DNA of 64,000 bases, taken from positions 124,001 through 188,000 of the forward strand of contig JAUIGV010000007.1 of the NCBI GenBank assembly GCA_030432565.1, written 5' to 3'. Below are positions 10,575-19,400 of this stretch, in pieces. This DNA is from Verrucomicrobiia bacterium (GTDB lineage: Bacteria > Verrucomicrobiota > Verrucomicrobiia > Verrucomicrobiales > Akkermansiaceae). The translations under genes and the position numbers were made by a program. The notes beneath the pieces are model-generated. The model was not told where the DNA came from. It worked only from the letters and a program-made list of their open reading frames with translations, and ran no database searches. Position 1 is the stretch's first letter, and every line of letters starts with the position of its first letter.

Positions 10575-12446
10575 CTAATTCACAGGTTTCAGTTTAAACA
10601 TCTTAATGCTAAGTCCTTTATTCGGAGCTTTCTGGGTAAATGAGATCCGGTTCCTCCCCTCTTTCAATTCGAGCACAACGGGTTCGGTATCCATCCAGTC
10701 GGCCTTGGTATAGGGAATGTTGACATCCACGAGAGTTCTTCGATTAATGCGAAGCAGAAATTCTTGGTTCATTGTCACCGAACATACGTGTGCGGTAAAT
10801 TCATATCTACCGGCTTGGGGAATTTCGATGGTGTAGCTGAGCAACTCCGGGCGGCGGCCAGCCAATCCGTAATGCACCTGCATTCCGCCATCGATGCTTT
10901 CCATGAACCTAATCTTCTCACCATTCTTCGGTGATCGACAGGCCGCGACGGGAATGGTGATGGTGCCATCCCCGGCCACGGTGATTTTTTTAAACTCCTC
11001 GGAGATCTCGATCTCCTCGACCTCTTCCTTCTCGCTACTCTCATTTGATTCTGCGAGTTCCTCACCCGTCGCCCCGATGTCTTTTATTTTCTGATCTTCG
11101 ACGATGGCCTGACGTTTATAGAAGCCAAGTAATCGCCAGAACCCACCGCTCGACCCGAAGTCACGCGGGGCATCTTCGGCCAATGCTTTCCCCAACCACT
11201 CACACATCAGCGCCTCCTTGAACTCCTTGGGGTCTTCTTGTGCCTGTGATGCCAACAGGAAATCCATGGGAGGCATTCCATTGATATGGCTGCAGAAATA
11301 AAAATGAGGACCCAGAACCGTGGTCCATCCGTCCGGAGTCCAGTGTGCCATCGCACCATGACCTGGAGAAGGTGCACGACGAGAAGGGATCCCAAAAGCG
11401 TATCCTGAAATTTGCCCGACAAAGGCACGGGGACCACAAATACCGCCCTCAAGGAAGAACTTTTGAATGTTGCTCAGATCGGCCGGCATCCCGCTTCGAT
11501 CGACGCCGCTGGTATAGGGGATATCGCTCCTCACAATCCGGCAGTAACGCCACCTGTATTCGAGGCGCGTGTGATCGGGACGGTAGTTGCGCAACACCTT
11601 TCGAATCCAGTCGATGTCTTCAAGCGTGTAGGAATCTGGAAAGACAAAACGGTAGTTCCACCCAGTCCCACCCAATTCAGAAAATGCGGGATCCAGGATC
11701 CCGTCGTCGTAGGCCTGCAAGTAATTCAGGTAATACTTGACCAAAGATTCGGCCGCAGGGGCATCGGGATAGACATAGGTATCACCTGTATTCTGAAGAG
11801 AGACAGCCAGGGCCCACACCTGGAAGAACCCCTCGTGGGAACGCTTGGTGGCTTCTTGAATGGCCCTGTAGTTTCGCATGGCCTGACCGTAGCAACCTCC
11901 AGTGGCTCCCCCGAGGGTCATCACCTGCACGACGAGATTGTCGTCATTGAGGAGGCCATCAATCAGTAACTTTTCTTTCTCGCCCTGTTGCGCAAACCCA
12001 GCCAGACGCTCCGGCGTGGCATCAGTCAGCAGTGCGAATTTCGCCATGACAGCCAACGCTTCCTCCCCGCTGAGAAATGTCTCAATGTCCGTCATAACAA
12101 CTCTGGCTGCCGTGAGAACCTCTTTCTGTTTTTCCACAAAGGCAGGATTGTCCGGTCCGTACTTCACAGCGACTTCATTACCCATGACAGTCTTGGTCAC
12201 AGCCGGGACATTTCCAAGCGCGCCGAACTGCTTGATGAAGCCAGCCCTCTTTTGCTCATCCACCTTGGGTTCCAGACGTGTGATCTCCACCTTAAGATCA
12301 GCCAGCATCTTGCTGTAATGCTCCTCGAGTTTCCTTCCTTCGGGGGTTAGGCTGATTGGCTCTGATTTTCCCACAGCAAAGACCGATGTGGATAGGGTCA
12401 GGATCATCGCGATCCAGACATTCTTGATGAGGTTGGGTTTCTTCAT
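10575..12446 (-). CDS. Exported transglutaminase-like protein with C-terminal beta-sandwich
   Basis: This 623-residue protein has a signal peptide (MKKPNLIKNV to SVFAV). The central segment around residues 330-385 resembles a transglutaminase-like core: GGICGPRAFVGQ with Cys337, then FGIPSRRAPSPGHG with His363, then PDGWTTVLGP. The usual third residue, the Asp of a DP motif, is replaced (LGP), so the triad is incomplete or rearranged. An acidic linker (about 460-480) leads to a C-terminal domain resembling a carbohydrate-binding beta-sandwich (AGRYEFTAHV, ELKEGRNRIS). It begins 4 bases after the thioredoxin-fold gene at 12451-15300. Transglutaminase-fold proteins are known companions of MoxR/DUF58 genes, which supports the call, but the catalytic role is uncertain. 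Confidence 0.55.
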   Translation of the reverse strand: MKKPNLIKNVWIAMILTLSTSVFAVGKSEPISLTPEGRKLEEHYSKMLADLKVEITRLEPKVDEQKRAGFIKQFGALGNVPAVTKTVMGNEVAVKYGPDNPAFVEKQKEVLTAARVVMTDIETFLSGEEALAVMAKFALLTDATPERLAGFAQQGEKEKLLIDGLLNDDNLVVQVMTLGGATGGCYGQAMRNYRAIQEATKRSHEGFFQVWALAVSLQNTGDTYVYPDAPAAESLVKYYLNYLQAYDDGILDPAFSELGGTGWNYRFVFPDSYTLEDIDWIRKVLRNYRPDHTRLEYRWRYCRIVRSDIPYTSGVDRSGMPADLSNIQKFFLEGGICGPRAFVGQISGYAFGIPSRRAPSPGHGAMAHWTPDGWTTVLGPHFYFCSHINGMPPMDFLLASQAQEDPKEFKEALMCEWLGKALAEDAPRDFGSSGGFWRLLGFYKRQAIVEDQKIKDIGATGEELAESNESSEKEEVEEIEISEEFKKITVAGDGTITIPVAACRSPKNGEKIRFMESIDGGMQVHYGLAGRRPELLSYTIEIPQAGRYEFTAHVCSVTMNQEFLLRINRRTLVDVNIPYTKADWMDTEPVVLELKEGRNRISFTQKAPNKGLSIKMFKLKPVN

Positions 12447-12450
12447 AATT

Positions 12451-15300
12451 CTAATCTTTCTTTGATTGATCGTTCTGGTTCTCGTTACGTGCTTTCCACT
12501 CCATCAACTTTTCGTGGAATGCCTTGTATATGCCCGGCGGAAACGGGGTGGCCGGTTCGGCGAAGCGTTCGCGTATTTGGGCCGCCTCATCTTCTCGCCC
12601 GAGCTTGGCCAGAATCTGCGCCTTGGTGTTCCATAGCTCCGCCATAATGTCATCAGGATTGACCACCGTAACCTTGGCTGCGTCCTTGCGCCAATTCGGA
12701 GCCCTTTCTCTTTTTCGCCCCCGTAAGTAGTTCAAGTTATGAGCTTCGATCGCCACCTCGATGGACTCGAGCGCGCCTTTCCAATCTTTCATGCCCATGT
12801 AGGCCAGCGCCTTTCCATGATAGCGCGGAGGCCGCCAGCCGAAGCGATCGGGTTCAAAGGGAAGATAGGGGCCGCTGAATAGCCGTGCCGCCTCCTTGAA
12901 ATCGCCCTTGTTCAGCGCCTCGTAGGCCGTCTCCACTTCGCAGGTCTCGATGTGGACTTTCGCAGCAAGTAAGCTCACAAATCTTTCGCTATCTTCGTAT
13001 GGCAGTCCCGATGTGCTCCAGGCGATGGAGCCGTCCCGGCGGAGCAGGAAGACGTTCGGGATACGATCCGCGGAAAGAACGCCCAGTCGGCGCACCAGCG
13101 GGTTCGCAAGGCTGCCCGGCACGATGGCGGCCTGGCAGGTCAGCTCCCTTGTTTTCATCAGGGCCTCAATGCGTTCCACATCTTCAGTCAAGAAGGCTGC
13201 GATCGTTGTGACCTCTTTGTTGACATGCTTGTCTTGAAGGTCGCACGCAAATTGGAGAAAATGATGGTGTGGCTTCTTGTCTTCACCTTCCCCGACATCG
13301 ATCGGAAACTCCGCATCAGGTTCTGCGGAGGGCTCAACAAAGACCAACAGCGTCATTTTCCCCTTGGTCTCCTGCGGAAGATTCAGCGTTCTCCCATCCA
13401 GGGTTTTGAGCGTTATGGTCGGCAAAAGTTCCGTCATCGGGGGGGCACCATGATTGATCATGTAGCCACGCACCGATCCCCGTTCCTTCCCAAGGTAATT
13501 GCCCTTAAACAGGCGGTAGTTGTGGATTCGATCACGCAGGAACGAGAGCATCGACCAAAGCATGGGATTGGCCCCGTCCGGCAGCGCCATCAACTTGGCG
13601 CGGTAGTGATTGTGCAAGTCCCGCGCGTTGGCGTTTAACGCCAGGATTGCTGCCGCAGCATGGGCTGAAGGGGGAGCAGCCGCGCCACCCGTTTTCTCGA
13701 TCAAATCCGCGAGGACGGAATCCGGCTGCGAGTTCCCTTGCCGAATTGCTTCCTTGGCGAGACAAAAACGCGGGACGACGTCAGCCCCTGGCGGGAGCGT
13801 TGAGCTCAGAGATACGCCCGCCTCCCGAGCAGCTTGCTTCAGATACTTGGGCTCTCCTGCAAGATTCCACATGCCCAGAAGAGCGATGATCCTTCGGTTG
13901 CGCACGATCCAGAGATCGGGCGCAGCAGGGTGTTGCTTGACGGCCTCACTGCACAACCGCTCGACCTTCTCGTAATTTGCGAGTGCCTCGCTGGTCGTCA
14001 GCCGGTAGCGGAAGGGTGCCGGAGTGAAACATCCCTGAATGGCGTTCAGCATTTCGACAGGGACTGATCCGGCGACACGATTTAGCTTAGGTTTCATCGA
14101 AACCATTTTCACCTCGGGGGGCAAGGTGACATCCAGATCACCATCGGGCTCTGTGACCAAAAAATCGCCCACCAACAGCGACTGCAATTGGGAAAGATAA
14201 CGTGGTTCGTCGAGCCGCCGATTCAAGGTGGACATCGCTGAAGACAGGCCACGCACTCCAAGGTCGGCCTGATCCGCCACGTTCAATAAGGGTGGCTCGA
14301 GAAGAGCATGGCCGAATGCATTGACCAGAAATCCGACGGGATCCTGCACCGCGTAGGTCCGATACGCCTGGCTTTTTCGACCACCGGGTAGTCGCATGAC
14401 CGTCCAGTTGAGTTCCAGGGCTTTCAGGGTTGCCGCGCCCGCATCGGGCAGCTCGTCAACATTGAAGCTGAAAACCTCGAACCGGTCTGGGAATTGATCC
14501 TCCTGCTTTTTGATTTGCTGGAGGTATGATTCGAAGCCCGGCGCCTGACTTGACCAAAATACCATGACGCACAGCCGCCCCATCAGATCATCCGGAAAAC
14601 GCAAAGTCACGCCGTCCGCACGGGTGAAGGTTCCGGCAAACAACACGTCCAGTCGCCCGAGGCCCAGGTTCTCCCGCCGGAACTCAATCACGCCCGAATC
14701 ACCTGCGAAACGTTCCCCCAGGGAGTCCAGAATTCTCTTCTGCAATTTGAAGGCTTGCAGCTTCGGAGCAATCTGCGCGGCCATCATCAGGCTCCTCGCC
14801 TCCGCCGGGGTGCTGCGGTAGCGGGCGATCAGTCCATCGAGCGCTTCGGCACGCTCTTTCACATCCGCATTCCTGCCCGACAGGTTCCTCTCAGAAAGTA
14901 ACAAGTCCGCCTCAAGGCGCAAATCGGCAAGCTCGTCCGGTGCTTTGACCAGCTTGCTGCCGGTATCGAAAAGCGCCTCGCGGTTCCGATCGGAATCATC
15001 CAACGCAAACAATCTTTTCTGGCTTTGAAAGATAATCTCCAGAACGCGGAACCGACTCGCAGCCTCCGGTGATTTTTCGAGAAGATCTTCCCCGTCCCGG
15101 ACGACGTTCTTGTAGGCGCGGCGCTTTCGGGTCGATGAGGAAGCCCCGGCGGCTGCGATCAGCTCCTTCTGCAGAGCGACGATCTCCTTCTCCGGAAGGC
15201 CGGCCGGCCCCTCCTGTGCGTGGCAAAGCTGAGCGAAGGCAAGAGCCACACTTGCCGCACAAATGGCAAGAAATCGCAGATGCTTCGACCGACCTGTCAT
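12451..15300 (-). CDS. Exported protein with two degenerate thioredoxin-fold domains (paralog)
   Basis: I start at the ATG at 15300, giving 949 residues and a signal peptide (MTGRSKHLRF to LCHAQ). A longer in-frame start 52 codons upstream would overlap the previous gene and has no signal sequence. The ATG shares one base with the TAA of the upstream gene (TAATG), a sign of translational coupling. The protein is homologous along its whole length to the product of 7824-10535: helical N-terminus, redoxin-like domain (FTRADGVTLRFP, then MVFWSSQAPGF where CxxC should be), TPR-like middle, and a second thioredoxin-like domain (IPNVFLLRRDGSIAW). Both active-site cysteine pairs are missing. Insertions relative to the paralog include about 40 residues near the first domain. 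Probably periplasmic; function unknown. Confidence 0.7.
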   Translation of the reverse strand: MTGRSKHLRFLAICAASVALAFAQLCHAQEGPAGLPEKEIVALQKELIAAAGASSSTRKRRAYKNVVRDGEDLLEKSPEAASRFRVLEIIFQSQKRLFALDDSDRNREALFDTGSKLVKAPDELADLRLEADLLLSERNLSGRNADVKERAEALDGLIARYRSTPAEARSLMMAAQIAPKLQAFKLQKRILDSLGERFAGDSGVIEFRRENLGLGRLDVLFAGTFTRADGVTLRFPDDLMGRLCVMVFWSSQAPGFESYLQQIKKQEDQFPDRFEVFSFNVDELPDAGAATLKALELNWTVMRLPGGRKSQAYRTYAVQDPVGFLVNAFGHALLEPPLLNVADQADLGVRGLSSAMSTLNRRLDEPRYLSQLQSLLVGDFLVTEPDGDLDVTLPPEVKMVSMKPKLNRVAGSVPVEMLNAIQGCFTPAPFRYRLTTSEALANYEKVERLCSEAVKQHPAAPDLWIVRNRRIIALLGMWNLAGEPKYLKQAAREAGVSLSSTLPPGADVVPRFCLAKEAIRQGNSQPDSVLADLIEKTGGAAAPPSAHAAAAILALNANARDLHNHYRAKLMALPDGANPMLWSMLSFLRDRIHNYRLFKGNYLGKERGSVRGYMINHGAPPMTELLPTITLKTLDGRTLNLPQETKGKMTLLVFVEPSAEPDAEFPIDVGEGEDKKPHHHFLQFACDLQDKHVNKEVTTIAAFLTEDVERIEALMKTRELTCQAAIVPGSLANPLVRRLGVLSADRIPNVFLLRRDGSIAWSTSGLPYEDSERFVSLLAAKVHIETCEVETAYEALNKGDFKEAARLFSGPYLPFEPDRFGWRPPRYHGKALAYMGMKDWKGALESIEVAIEAHNLNYLRGRKRERAPNWRKDAAKVTVVNPDDIMAELWNTKAQILAKLGREDEAAQIRERFAEPATPFPPGIYKAFHEKLMEWKARNENQNDQSKKD

Positions 15301-16412
15301 TACCTTTGATAGATTGGGATGTAACGATGCGGGGTGGCAAGGATGATGATCGCCATGGGAGTTGAATAGCCTCCCCCTCCGTGCCCGCTCCCTTTGTCCC
15401 AGGCGCCCTTTTCGTTTTGTCTGGTGATGAGTGCGTCGCGAATCTGGGGATACCACTTCGCATATTCGTCATCGCCCGCCTGCACCATCGCCTGAATCGC
15501 GTAGTAATGGGTATAGTAGTAGTAGCTTCCGCCGCCGGTAATAATGCCGGGGGCCTGGCTCTTGAGATGACGCAAGGCGGAGCTCGTCATTTCAGTGTCC
15601 CGCAGTCCCGCAAGTTGGGCGGTGTAGGTTCCGCCCGCGGTGCAGGCCGAAGTCACCTTGCCGCCTCGGGGAGTGTAAGCAAATCCGCCGGTTTGCGGGT
15701 CATGCGCACTTTCCAAATACTTGGCCACCTTGGCGATCGTCTCGTTCGGAACATAGATCCCTGCCTGACGGGCTGAGGCCAAGGCGTGGAACACGGTCTG
15801 GGTACAAGAGGTATCTTCGCCCCCATCCGCCTGCGGCTGGTAGCGCCACCCGCCTCCGGGATTCTGGGAACGCAGGATGACATCAACGGCCTTTTCAAGA
15901 GCCTTCTGAATCGCGTCATCATCTTCTGGGTCGCGTGCCATCCCCCACATTTCGGAAAGGGCCAGGGTGGCGAGACCGTGCTCATACATCACCGTCCCAA
16001 GATAGCCATCGGGCCGTCCCTTTGCCTCCTTCAGGAGCCATTTCATCCCACGGTCCAACTGCTCTCCGTATTGACCAAATCCGGGGAAGTGTGCTTTCGA
16101 CATAAATGCCATTAGCGAGAGCGAGGTCATTGCGACAGCATGCCCGCCTTCCCCGTTGCTGTCCCAGGAACCGTCCTTTTTCTGAATCGAAAGGAGATAG
16201 GCGAGGCCCTTGTCGATGGCGCGCGAGGCCTCGGCACTCAACTCGGGGGCTCCATCCTGCTGAGCCGATACAGGGCTGGGCAGAAAATACGTCAGACTGG
16301 CAACGATGAGGGGAAGCACGAATTTGTGTGATTCTAGACGAACACGTTTCGCGTAGCTCTGCTTTCGGATCCGGCGATCTGCATTCGTAAAAATAGTGTC
16401 CATTGTTTCCAT
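15300..16412 (-). CDS. Exported prenyltransferase/squalene-oxidase-repeat protein
   Basis: This 370-residue protein has a basic leader, then a signal-type segment (FVLPLIVASLTYF, cleavage near VSAQ), so it is probably exported. The mature part is an alpha/alpha barrel of the terpenoid cyclase/prenyltransferase repeat family. The repeats carry QxxxGxW-type motifs: SIQKKDGSWDSN, RSQNPGGGWRYQ, DPQTGGFAYTP, RQNEKGAWD. It lacks the DxDD acid motif of true squalene-hopene cyclases, so it is probably a scaffold or glycan/peptide-binding barrel, as in similar proteins of Planctomycetota and Verrucomicrobiota. It lies 15 bases after the DUF4175-like gene, and its stop overlaps the next start (TAATG), placing it inside the moxR operon. 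Confidence 0.78.
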   Translation of the reverse strand: METMDTIFTNADRRIRKQSYAKRVRLESHKFVLPLIVASLTYFLPSPVSAQQDGAPELSAEASRAIDKGLAYLLSIQKKDGSWDSNGEGGHAVAMTSLSLMAFMSKAHFPGFGQYGEQLDRGMKWLLKEAKGRPDGYLGTVMYEHGLATLALSEMWGMARDPEDDDAIQKALEKAVDVILRSQNPGGGWRYQPQADGGEDTSCTQTVFHALASARQAGIYVPNETIAKVAKYLESAHDPQTGGFAYTPRGGKVTSACTAGGTYTAQLAGLRDTEMTSSALRHLKSQAPGIITGGGSYYYYTHYYAIQAMVQAGDDEYAKWYPQIRDALITRQNEKGAWDKGSGHGGGGYSTPMAIIILATPHRYIPIYQR

Positions 16413-16427
16413 TCGTTGTTTCTCAAT

Positions 16428-19400
16428 TTATTCCGTCAACTGCTCGTAATAATCCTTGAGGATCTCACGATATTCGAGGGGAAGCTCGCGCGCGAAATTT
16501 TCATTCAAGGCAGCGCGGTCGCGGCGTCCGAGCACCTGCCATTCAAGGCGCCCTCCCTTGGGGCGCTCTCCGGTAAGAGCCCCGGGCAGGAAAAGCTGTA
16601 GCTCGCTGTCATCGGGCTCGGCATCGTCGGATGGAGCGGGATCAGCTGGAGGTGCCGGTGGGGGCACGTCGACATACTTCAGGGCATACTCGAGGATGAA
16701 GTAGCGAAGAGCATCGGCCGCCTGATTCTGGCTGGTGATCGCCGCGTCACGGTCGCCAGCCTTCAACTTCGCGGCGGCTTCGACAAGATGACGGTGGGCT
16801 TTCCCGATATTCGGATGCGGATCAGGCGCGGGAAGAACTGGAGCCGGCGCCACTTTTTCAACAATGGGTTCAGGTTCAGGTTCGGGCTCAATTTCCGGTT
16901 GGGGCTCGGGTTCGGCAACTGCCGGGGGATCACTTTCCTCGGGCACTTTTGTCGCCTCTTCTGTGGGTGGCACTTCAACAGGATCAACGGGAACCGGAGG
17001 CGGAGGTGGTGGTGGTGGCGAGAAAAGCGCCTTGCACTGCTCTGCGAGCTCACTTTGCTGCGCAGCAAGATTGGCGAATGGCACGGGTGCGGTGACCTGG
17101 GTCTTGCGCGCAAGGTCCTTATGGTGTGCGGCAACCGAAAGCGCTGCATTCAGCATTCTAACCTCCTCCGAGGGTTCCTCAATGATAGCTCCGGTCGGTG
17201 GTGGCGTGATAAGGTAGGCGAGATTTTCCATCAGCAACTGCATGTCCTCCGTATCGGCGACAAGCGCATCCAACGCCTCTTCAACTTCGACTTCAGATCC
17301 CCGTCTTGAAATCACATCGACCAAACGGCTTGCGGTACCGGCATAGCGCTCCACCCCAGTGAGCTTTTGCAGGTCACTGCCAAATTGTCCGGCTTTCTTT
17401 TTCAAAGCCTCTTCATCCGGCGCGCCCCCGGCCTGTTTTTGCCATTGCCTCATCTTGGTTCGGATCACCGCGCTTTGCGGCATGGCCTCGTAGATGAATT
17501 CCGTGACCTCGAGAATGTAGCGATACTCCGGGGTCACCTTGTCGATCTTCGCCCGCAATTCCTGCAGGGATTCCACGACAAAGGATTGCGCGTCGAGTGC
17601 TTCCTCGATGTCGTCGTCTTCCAGGCCCCTCGCGGCCGCGCCCATGTCTTCCTTCGCGAAAAGCATCACCGTGCCGGTTTCAATTTTGTGCGACAAAGGA
17701 TCAAGGGAAGCCAGTGCCGCATCGACCGCATGGATCAGGTTTTTCTGCGGGACAACGAGTCCCGGATAGTCCTCTGGTTTGGCTTTCCTGGTGATTCCAG
17801 TCAACTGAACCTGCTCGTCCTCGATCTCAACCAACAGTGGACTCGGGGCAAGGACACTCCCGGTGACCCCAAGCACCCCGGCAAAGGAAGATCGCGTTGC
17901 CGTCAGTCCCTCGATCAGACCACGGGCCTCTTCGACCGCATCGAGCGCTTGCTCCTGGGATTCGATTGTGTCATCAGGCTTGTTGTCTTGGAGCAATGGT
18001 GTGGCGGCATCCAAAGCGTTCGTAATTCGGGCGAGGCAATCCAGCAGCGGCAGAAATTCTTCGCTCTGCGCCCCTTGGGATTCGTTCCAGAGGACGATGG
18101 CTCCCCGGAACCCCTTCGCATCCTTGGACAAGGCCTGATTAACGGCAGTGAGGAAGTCAGTGTTGATCTCGTCATCAGCGGCATCCTCCACCTGCTCAAG
18201 CAGCACCAGCAAACGCTCCTCAAGCATGAACAACTGGGCTGCCTGCTTCCCGAAGCTGTTCACCGAGGCCTTCATCTGCTCCTGTTGGGTCATGTCCTTC
18301 ATCCGCCTGCGGGTCAGTTCGGCCAACTCCGCAAAAGCGGTTTCGGCATCTTGTTGATGCCCGGCCGCAGTCTCGCGATTCCCGGCCTTGATTTGCACCA
18401 AGGCCGCCTCCATTGCCGATTCAGCGGAAACCAACAAGCGATCGACCGGAGGCGAGGTCGGCGCGGAGGCGTCGAATAACTTGGGTCGATGAGCGGGGAT
18501 CTCCGGCATGAGCAGCAACCGGACTTGCCGCTGCAACTCGGACTGGGCTTGGGCAATGGCGGATTTCTGCTCCGCAAATTCTTGCGGCGTCAACGCGGTC
18601 GCCTCCTCTCGCAGAACCTTGTGCCCGGCCACCTGCGCGGAGAAGATGCCGCGGGCAAGCGTCAGCGCCTCGTACTCGGCACCAAGTCGCAAGCGGAACT
18701 CCGCATGCAACAAAGACGCAATCACCCCGGCTTGCAGGCTCGCCGCCTTTTTGAAATCCGCTTTGGGAACCAGCGCGGCGGCTTCGCGCATCCTGGCATC
18801 GGCACCAGAACGAACCAGCCCGTTGACGAGGCGGGATAAGTTAAAGGCGATCAGGGCATCCACGCTGGTGCTTTCTTTATTGCGAGGCGTAGCCGCCAGC
18901 AAACGGGCGGTCTCCTTTGCAAGACGGGTTTGCGCTTTCTCCAGGCCACCCCGATCGACATCGCCACCAGTGATCGTTTGTAAGCGCAAGGCTGACTGAG
19001 TCTGAGCCGTGGCGTGTAGTTCGCGGGCCATGACATCCGAGGCTTCGGCAAATCCGAGCTGCAAGACCACGAGACCAAGCTCGCGCGCCGAGCTGTTCAC
19101 CATGTCGATCGCTGCTGCCGGGCTCTTCTTTTTCACTTCATCCACCGCGGCAACCTCCCGCAACAAGGTCGCTGCCCGTCCGAGATGTTCGTCGCCGATC
19201 CGGGTCAATTCGTCACCGAGTTTGACAAGCGCAGCGCTTTCGGCCTCATCTGAAACCTTGTTCGCAATGAGATCTTCAACCAAGGTATTGATGCGGGTGC
19301 GGATCGAGACGAGGCGCTCGCGCATCAGGTCCTGCCGCACCGCTTCCACCTTGCAGGTCTGCACAAAAACGTCAGATGAAGGATCGAGATTACGGATCAC

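Noticed and set aside
16860-17030. Low-complexity GGTTCGGG/GGTGGTGG tract
   Set aside because: It encodes the Pro/Glu-rich spacer of the DUF4175-like protein on the minus strand and needs no other explanation.
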